A stretch of DNA of 19,565 nucleotides from Methylomarinum sp. (GTDB lineage: Bacteria; Pseudomonadota; Gammaproteobacteria; Methylococcales; Methylomonadaceae): the NCBI GenBank assembly GCA_013139755.1, contig WTAG01000179.1, positions 1-19,565 on the forward strand. The letters run 5' to 3'. Below are positions 15,709-19,565 of the stretch, piece after piece; position 1 is the stretch's first letter; each line of letters begins with the position of its first letter. The notes under the pieces are model-generated. The model ran no database searches. It was not told where the DNA came from and was given only the letters and a program-made list of their open reading frames with translations. A program made the position numbers and the translations under genes.

Positions 15709-16824
15709 ATGAAAATTGCTGTTATACATGATTGGTTGGTTACTTATGCTGGAGCTGAGCGAGTATTAGAGCAAATTTTAAAGTTGTATCCAGAGGCCGA
15801 TTTATTTTCGATCGTAGATTTTTTACCTCAAGAGCAAAGAGGTTTTATTTTAAATAAAGTGGTTAAGGTATCTTTTATACAGAACTTACCTTTTGCAAAG
15901 AATAAATATAGGCTGTATTTGCCGTTAATGCCTTTAGCTATTGAACAGTTCGATTTATCAGCTTATGATTTAATAATCTCTTCTTCTCATGCTGTTGCAA
16001 AAGGCGTGATTACAGGTCCTAGCCAGTTACATATTAGTTATGTTCATTCTCCAGTTCGTTATGCATGGGATTTACAGTATCAATACTTACGTGAATCTAA
16101 TTTGAACAAGGGGGTTAAAGGCTGGCTTGCAAAGTATCTTTTACACAGAATACGCTTATGGGATGTGGCATCTGCTAATCGTGTGGATGTTTTTATTGCG
16201 AATTCAGATTTTATTCGACGTAGAATTAAAAAGGTTTATCGTCGAGATGCAAAGGTTATTTACCCACCTGTTGCCGTGAATGAATTTACTTTACAAGTAC
16301 AAAAACAGGATTTTTATTTAACTGCCTCACGAATGGTACCCTATAAAAAAATTGATTTAATTGTTGAAGCATTTACCTTGATGCCTGATAAAAAATTAAG
16401 AGTGATTGGAGAGGGGCCTGACTTTGAGAAAATAAAAAAAGTAGCACAAGGTTATTCTAATATAGAACTCTTGGGTTATCAGTCATTTAGCTTGTTAAAA
16501 ACACAGATGAAACAGGCAAAGGCATTTGTTTTTGCTGCCGAAGAGGATTTTGGTATTGTGCCTGTTGAAGCACAAGCTTGCGGTACAGCTGTTATAGCTT
16601 TTAAAAAAGGAGGTGCTTTGGAAACAGTTGTGGAAAATGAAACTGGAATATTCTTTAATAAGCAGGATATTGAAAGTGTAATTGATGCTATTAATCGATT
16701 TGAAATGTCTGATTTTAACGCAGCTAATGTACGGCAACATGCTTTACGATTTTCAACAGAGAACTTTATTGATGCATTTAAAAAAATTGTTGAAGATGAG
16801 GTCATGAAGTTTAAAAATAACTAA
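15709..16824 (+). CDS. Glycosyltransferase family 4, WbaZ-like (mannosyltransferase-type)
   Basis: The protein has 371 residues, a usual length for the WbaZ-like GT4 group. Key blocks are KIAVIHDWLVTYAGAERVLE (2-21), SSSHAVAKGVITG (91-103), HISYVHSPVRYAWDLQYQYL (108-127), VFIANSDFIRRRIKKVY (161-177), LTASRMVPYKKIDLIVEAF (204-222) and the E-X7-E donor motif in FAAEEDFGIVPVEAQACG (275-292; E279 and E287). Related enzymes often use GDP-mannose. The start ATG follows an AAGAAG ribosome site. A 31-nt gap separates it from the previous gene, and it is the last gene of the plus-strand glycan run. It converges on the ligase gene, with 50 nt between stops and no strong terminator visible. Confidence 0.93.
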   Translation: MKIAVIHDWLVTYAGAERVLEQILKLYPEADLFSIVDFLPQEQRGFILNKVVKVSFIQNLPFAKNKYRLYLPLMPLAIEQFDLSAYDLIISSSHAVAKGVITGPSQLHISYVHSPVRYAWDLQYQYLRESNLNKGVKGWLAKYLLHRIRLWDVASANRVDVFIANSDFIRRRIKKVYRRDAKVIYPPVAVNEFTLQVQKQDFYLTASRMVPYKKIDLIVEAFTLMPDKKLRVIGEGPDFEKIKKVAQGYSNIELLGYQSFSLLKTQMKQAKAFVFAAEEDFGIVPVEAQACGTAVIAFKKGGALETVVENETGIFFNKQDIESVIDAINRFEMSDFNAANVRQHALRFSTENFIDAFKKIVEDEVMKFKNN

Positions 16825-16874
16825 TCGATTCACTTAATGGTTGTTGTTACGGAAGGAGCAACGGACTGTAAATG

Positions 16875-18800
16875 CTATTTTTGGTGCTGGTCAAAACTTT
16901 GTAAAGTGAAATACCCACCAGTCCCTTTCTTATCTAGTAATTGATCAATTTGTTGTTTAATATTTTCAATAGCTTCTGAATCATTTGTTGGTATCACAAG
17001 GGCTAATAGTATTTGTAAATATAGTATTCCATTTTGATAATTACTGAAATACCTACGCTCAAGCCCCCCTGTTAATGCGTTTAATGCGTCTTGTTTTTTA
17101 TTAAAATGCATTAAAGCATCCGCTAGATCTAATCGAGATTGTAGGTTAAAAGGATCTAGCCGGATGGCTTCAGAAAAGCTATTAATAATAGTTTGAGAAT
17201 GGTTTTCTTGTTCAGTGCTATCAAACAAATATAATTTTGCTTTATTACTATAGTTTAAATCACGAAAGGGGTTGCCTATAATCGCTTTATCAACTGCTTT
17301 TTTTCCCAGTTCAATTAATTGATGTTTACCTTCACTGTTGAACATATGAGCATCTTTCGATAGTAAAAGTGTATAAATATTTGCTTCAGTGGCAAAATAT
17401 TCTTCTTTAAAAGGAGTTAGACTTGATGCTTGTATGGTGTTTTCTAAAGCAATTAAATTGTTAGGGTATGTGCTAAATACTTTATAAAGTGTAAATGAGT
17501 TGATACTAATAAAATAAAGTATGACAACCGACATAGCAGTAAGGATGCCTATATAGCCTGTTTTGGTGAAAAAAATAATTTTACAGGGGATAAAAGAAAG
17601 GCTTAGCTGTATTTTTAAATGATCAAGTCTTTGGGTAATGATACCCATGTATAAGCCCATTAATAATAATGGAGCGGGTTGGTAAAAGTTAAAGGTAAAG
17701 AAAGAATGGGTAAAGACAGCAATGCAAGCTGTAATCAATCCTAATGTTTGTAATTTTTGATTATGATCAGCTGTTTTTGAATATAGGGTGTAGCTAGATT
17801 TTAGAAAGGTGATGATAAAGCCGATAAAAAACAACAAGCCTATTGGACCTAGTTCAATTAAAAATTGTAGATAATCATTATGTGCAAATTGGCCAATATC
17901 AGGGGCATTAAGATGTCTAAACTGAGGAAACAACGAATGAAACATATTGAATCCTCTTCCTAAAAAGGGCTGTTCCAAATACATTTGTAGACCAGAGTTC
18001 CAAATGTAATCCCTACCTGCAGAAATTGTGGTTAGGTTATTACTGCTTGATAAGTTAACGGCTCTGTTTAGGTAGCTTGCCCCTGTTAAAAACTCAGCCA
18101 ATACAAAGCCTGAAAATAAGTAAGAAGTTAGTTTCAAAAAGTTTTTAATCGCTTGTTTTTCTAGCAGAACATGGGTTAGTAAAATAATAATACCAATGCC
18201 TAGGCCAAGTAGGGCACCGCGAGAAACCGTTAAAGCGATAATAAAAGTGCCGCAAGCAATTACAAAGCCAATAATATGTTTCTTGTATGTTGTTTTTTCA
18301 GTTAAAAAACAAGTACAAAAGGGAAGTAACAACATGGCTATGAAGATTGCATTGGTGTTTTTATTTAAGAAAAAACCAGGAGCTAGTAAATGAGATGGAT
18401 CAATAAATCGTTGGTAATAAGCTTTTATCATGATGATGACAATATAAGCCGCTAAAGTTAAGTGGAAATATTGTTGTTGTTTGGAAGTACTCCAAAAACT
18501 TATAAGTAGACCTAGGGGGAGTACTAAAAAAATTAAAGCAGAATAAAAGCTATCGCTCGGAACGGGTGACCAAAGAATAGATAGAAATGACCAAGCTACA
18601 AAACATAAGAAAAATAAGGTATAGCTATTAGTAGGTATTTTTATAACTGAATGAAAAGCATAGAATTGTTTAACTAAAACGATACTAAGCAATAACCCTA
18701 ATGCCACTATAAAGTATAAATAACTTAACGAGTGGTTATGAAGGTTCGGTGTAAGAAATAATGCAATAGCTGTTAATAAAATAGCTGTACTTTTTTTCAA
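16875..18800 (-). CDS. O-antigen ligase / O-oligosaccharyltransferase family membrane protein (Wzy_C, PglL/PilO-like)
   Basis: The protein has 641 residues, with about a dozen membrane segments over residues 5-450 and then a soluble, helical tail (about 460-641) resembling tetratricopeptide repeats. Wzy_C landmarks are FFLNKNTNAIFIAM (143-156), TVSRGALLGLGIG (191-203), ISAGRDYIWNSGLQMYLEQP (259-278), FLGRGFNMF (279-287) and QFAHNDYLQFLIELGPIGLL (304-323). The conserved H307 lies in the periplasmic-loop HNDYLQ motif typical of PilO/PglL O-oligosaccharyltransferases. Such enzymes move an undecaprenyl-linked glycan to protein Ser/Thr, or to lipid A in WaaL. Its place directly downstream of the pilin gene favours protein glycosylation. 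The start is TTG 18800 with no strong ribosome site, so the true start may differ slightly. A WaaL or Wzy role is not excluded. Confidence 0.85.
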   Translation of the reverse strand: MKKSTAILLTAIALFLTPNLHNHSLSYLYFIVALGLLLSIVLVKQFYAFHSVIKIPTNSYTLFFLCFVAWSFLSILWSPVPSDSFYSALIFLVLPLGLLISFWSTSKQQQYFHLTLAAYIVIIMIKAYYQRFIDPSHLLAPGFFLNKNTNAIFIAMLLLPFCTCFLTEKTTYKKHIIGFVIACGTFIIALTVSRGALLGLGIGIIILLTHVLLEKQAIKNFLKLTSYLFSGFVLAEFLTGASYLNRAVNLSSSNNLTTISAGRDYIWNSGLQMYLEQPFLGRGFNMFHSLFPQFRHLNAPDIGQFAHNDYLQFLIELGPIGLLFFIGFIITFLKSSYTLYSKTADHNQKLQTLGLITACIAVFTHSFFTFNFYQPAPLLLMGLYMGIITQRLDHLKIQLSLSFIPCKIIFFTKTGYIGILTAMSVVILYFISINSFTLYKVFSTYPNNLIALENTIQASSLTPFKEEYFATEANIYTLLLSKDAHMFNSEGKHQLIELGKKAVDKAIIGNPFRDLNYSNKAKLYLFDSTEQENHSQTIINSFSEAIRLDPFNLQSRLDLADALMHFNKKQDALNALTGGLERRYFSNYQNGILYLQILLALVIPTNDSEAIENIKQQIDQLLDKKGTGGYFTLQSFDQHQK

Positions 18801-18869
18801 GGTATTTTTTAATGTAAATTTGGAGTGAATAATGTTAAAAAACTACAAACTAACCACAGCTTATTGCTA

Positions 18870-18921
18870 GGAAGTGAGGCTTTAGTCTCGCCTGATTGTG
18901 CGAGGCTAAATCCTCACTTCC
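18870..18921. repeat. REP-like palindromic element
   Basis: This is a near-perfect 52-bp palindrome. Left arm 18870-18891 starts GGAAGTGAGGC and right arm 18900-18921 ends CCTCACTTCC. The arms pair at 20 of 22 positions around an 8-nt loop. It is more G+C rich than its surroundings and lies between the pilin terminator and the ligase start. This resembles REP/RAYT-type intergenic palindromes, normally dispersed in many copies. It would form a strong hairpin in RNA from either strand and could attenuate pilin read-through into the ligase. Only one copy is in this window. Confidence 0.75.
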
Positions 18922-19000
18922 ATTTCTGTAAATTGTTTGGGAGGTTATAAACCTAATTCCACAAACCTGTCGTTTGTTAATTGGCAGGTGATTTAAAGCA

Positions 19001-19028
19001 AAAAAAGCCTCAATTAAGAGGCTTTTTT
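19001..19028 (-). terminator. Rho-independent terminator of the pilin gene
   Basis: This is a perfect 11-bp stem, AAAAAAGCCTC / GAGGCTTTTTT, with a 6-nt loop, 19 nt beyond the pilin stop codon (19048). The T run after the stem on the minus strand fits a factor-independent terminator. The A/T arms also make it usable on the other strand. It should end the abundant pilin transcript and keep most transcription out of the ligase gene. Confidence 0.88.
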
Positions 19029-19047
19029 ATTGGGTATTAGTTAATAA

Positions 19048-19512
19048 TTAACGACAGCTAGCAGGTCTAAATTTAGCTAATAAAGTACCAGTTGTACAAG
19101 TCCACTGTATGGCACCAGATGCAGGCGCTCCATTGGCGGTTAACACAGCACCCCCAGATGTTGGTATAAAAATAATTGTATTAGCGGCTACATCAGTTGT
19201 AACAGATGAACCATAAGTAATTGTAATTTGACCAGAACTTGAAAGTACTGCTAATGAGTTAACATGGGCTGTTGTGCCTGGGTCTACAAATCCAGTCGCA
19301 AAACCACCATTAGCCGTTAATACTCCAAATGCGGCATTTTCACTTACAGTTACTTTAGCTGATGAAGCCAAAACAATCCCTTCTGTTACTTTAGCTCTAA
19401 CCATATAGTCAGTATAAGCAGGGATAGCGATTGATGCTAAGATACCGATGATCGCTACAACGATCATGAGTTCGATTAATGTAAAACCTTGTTGTGATTT
19501 TTGAGTATTCAT
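19048..19512 (-). CDS. pilA: Type IV major pilin (PilA family)
   Basis: The 154-residue prepilin begins MNTQKSQQG, a short basic leader ending in Gly9. The mature hydrophobic helix [20 protein letters not shown] follows (10-29), with Glu14 (Glu5 of mature pilin). PilD would cut after Gly9 and methylate Phe10. The globular part is rich in Ser, Thr, Ala and Gly. It ends [20 protein letters not shown], giving a C139-C153 disulfide loop as in Pseudomonas and Neisseria-type pilins. A VLTANG block occurs twice (64-69 and 123-128). ATG 19512 is chosen because it gives the canonical class III leader and has GAAGG 10 nt upstream; a longer frame from TTG 19560 is unlikely. Its terminator lies at 19001-19028. 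The neighbouring O-oligosaccharyltransferase suggests the pilin is glycosylated. Upstream promoter elements are outside the window. Confidence 0.95.
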   Translation of the reverse strand: MNTQKSQQGFTLIELMIVVAIIGILASIAIPAYTDYMVRAKVTEGIVLASSAKVTVSENAAFGVLTANGGFATGFVDPGTTAHVNSLAVLSSSGQITITYGSSVTTDVAANTIIFIPTSGGAVLTANGAPASGAIQWTCTTGTLLAKFRPASCR

Positions 19513-19565
19513 TTTATGTGTGCCTTCAATTTGATAAAAAGGAAATTCAATAAACTTCAATTACA

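Noticed and set aside
16479..16805. 108-codon minus-strand open frame
   Set aside because: It lies antisense to the conserved E-X7-E donor domain of the WbaZ-like GT4; the sense frame explains the sequence.
16825..16874. Possible bidirectional terminator between the converging GT4 and ligase genes
   Set aside because: Only a 4-bp GTTG/CAAC pairing is visible and there is no T run; too weak to call.
19513..19560. Longer pilin start at TTG 19560
   Set aside because: It would put 16 extra residues before the class III leader. ATG 19512 gives the canonical short basic leader with a ribosome site.

Overview
The window looks like the chromosome of an AT-rich gammaproteobacterium. The evidence is the divergent mutS / pncC (cinA-type) pair at the left edge and the type IV major pilin with a PglL/PilO-type O-oligosaccharyltransferase at the right edge. 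I cannot name a genus from sequence alone. There are no rRNA genes, tRNAs, CRISPR arrays or intact transposases.

Left edge (1-1614). The 5' end of mutS lies on the minus strand. Divergent from it is an NMN amidohydrolase (PncC/CinA C-terminal domain) fused in frame to a minimal nucleotidyltransferase (MNT). A small HEPN-family protein follows, overlapping it by 10 nt. The last two domains are the partners of an MNT/HEPN toxin-antitoxin pair. Fusion of the MNT half to a house-keeping NAD-salvage enzyme is the most unusual architecture here.

Middle (1743-16824). This is a long, mostly co-directional surface-glycan locus. It holds an undecaprenyl-phosphate sugar-phosphate transferase that starts the glycan, a Wzx-type flippase, five intact methyltransferase-like genes, a GT11 fucosyltransferase-like gene, two GT2-type glycosyltransferases, one GT9 and two GT4 glycosyltransferases. 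Many genes overlap by 1-14 nt, so translational coupling is likely. The locus also carries scars: a decayed second FkbM gene (about 7020-7320), a 37-codon stump of a nucleotide-sugar epimerase/decarboxylase (8187-8300), an AlbA_2/Schlafen-like ATPase gene broken by a frameshift at a T run (12216-13351), an orphan reading-frame fragment (12042-12158) and a G9 tract (13403-13411). Together these suggest a mosaic locus under frequent recombination.

Right edge (16875-19512, minus strand). A multi-TM Wzy_C-family ligase lies downstream of a type IV major pilin. Between them are a strong pilin terminator and a REP-like palindrome.

How they may work together (inference): the phosphotransferase loads the first sugar on undecaprenyl phosphate, the glycosyltransferases and methyltransferases build a decorated oligosaccharide, and Wzx flips it. 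No separate Wzy polymerase or Wzz is visible, so the ligase beside the pilin gene could transfer the short glycan to pilin or other proteins.
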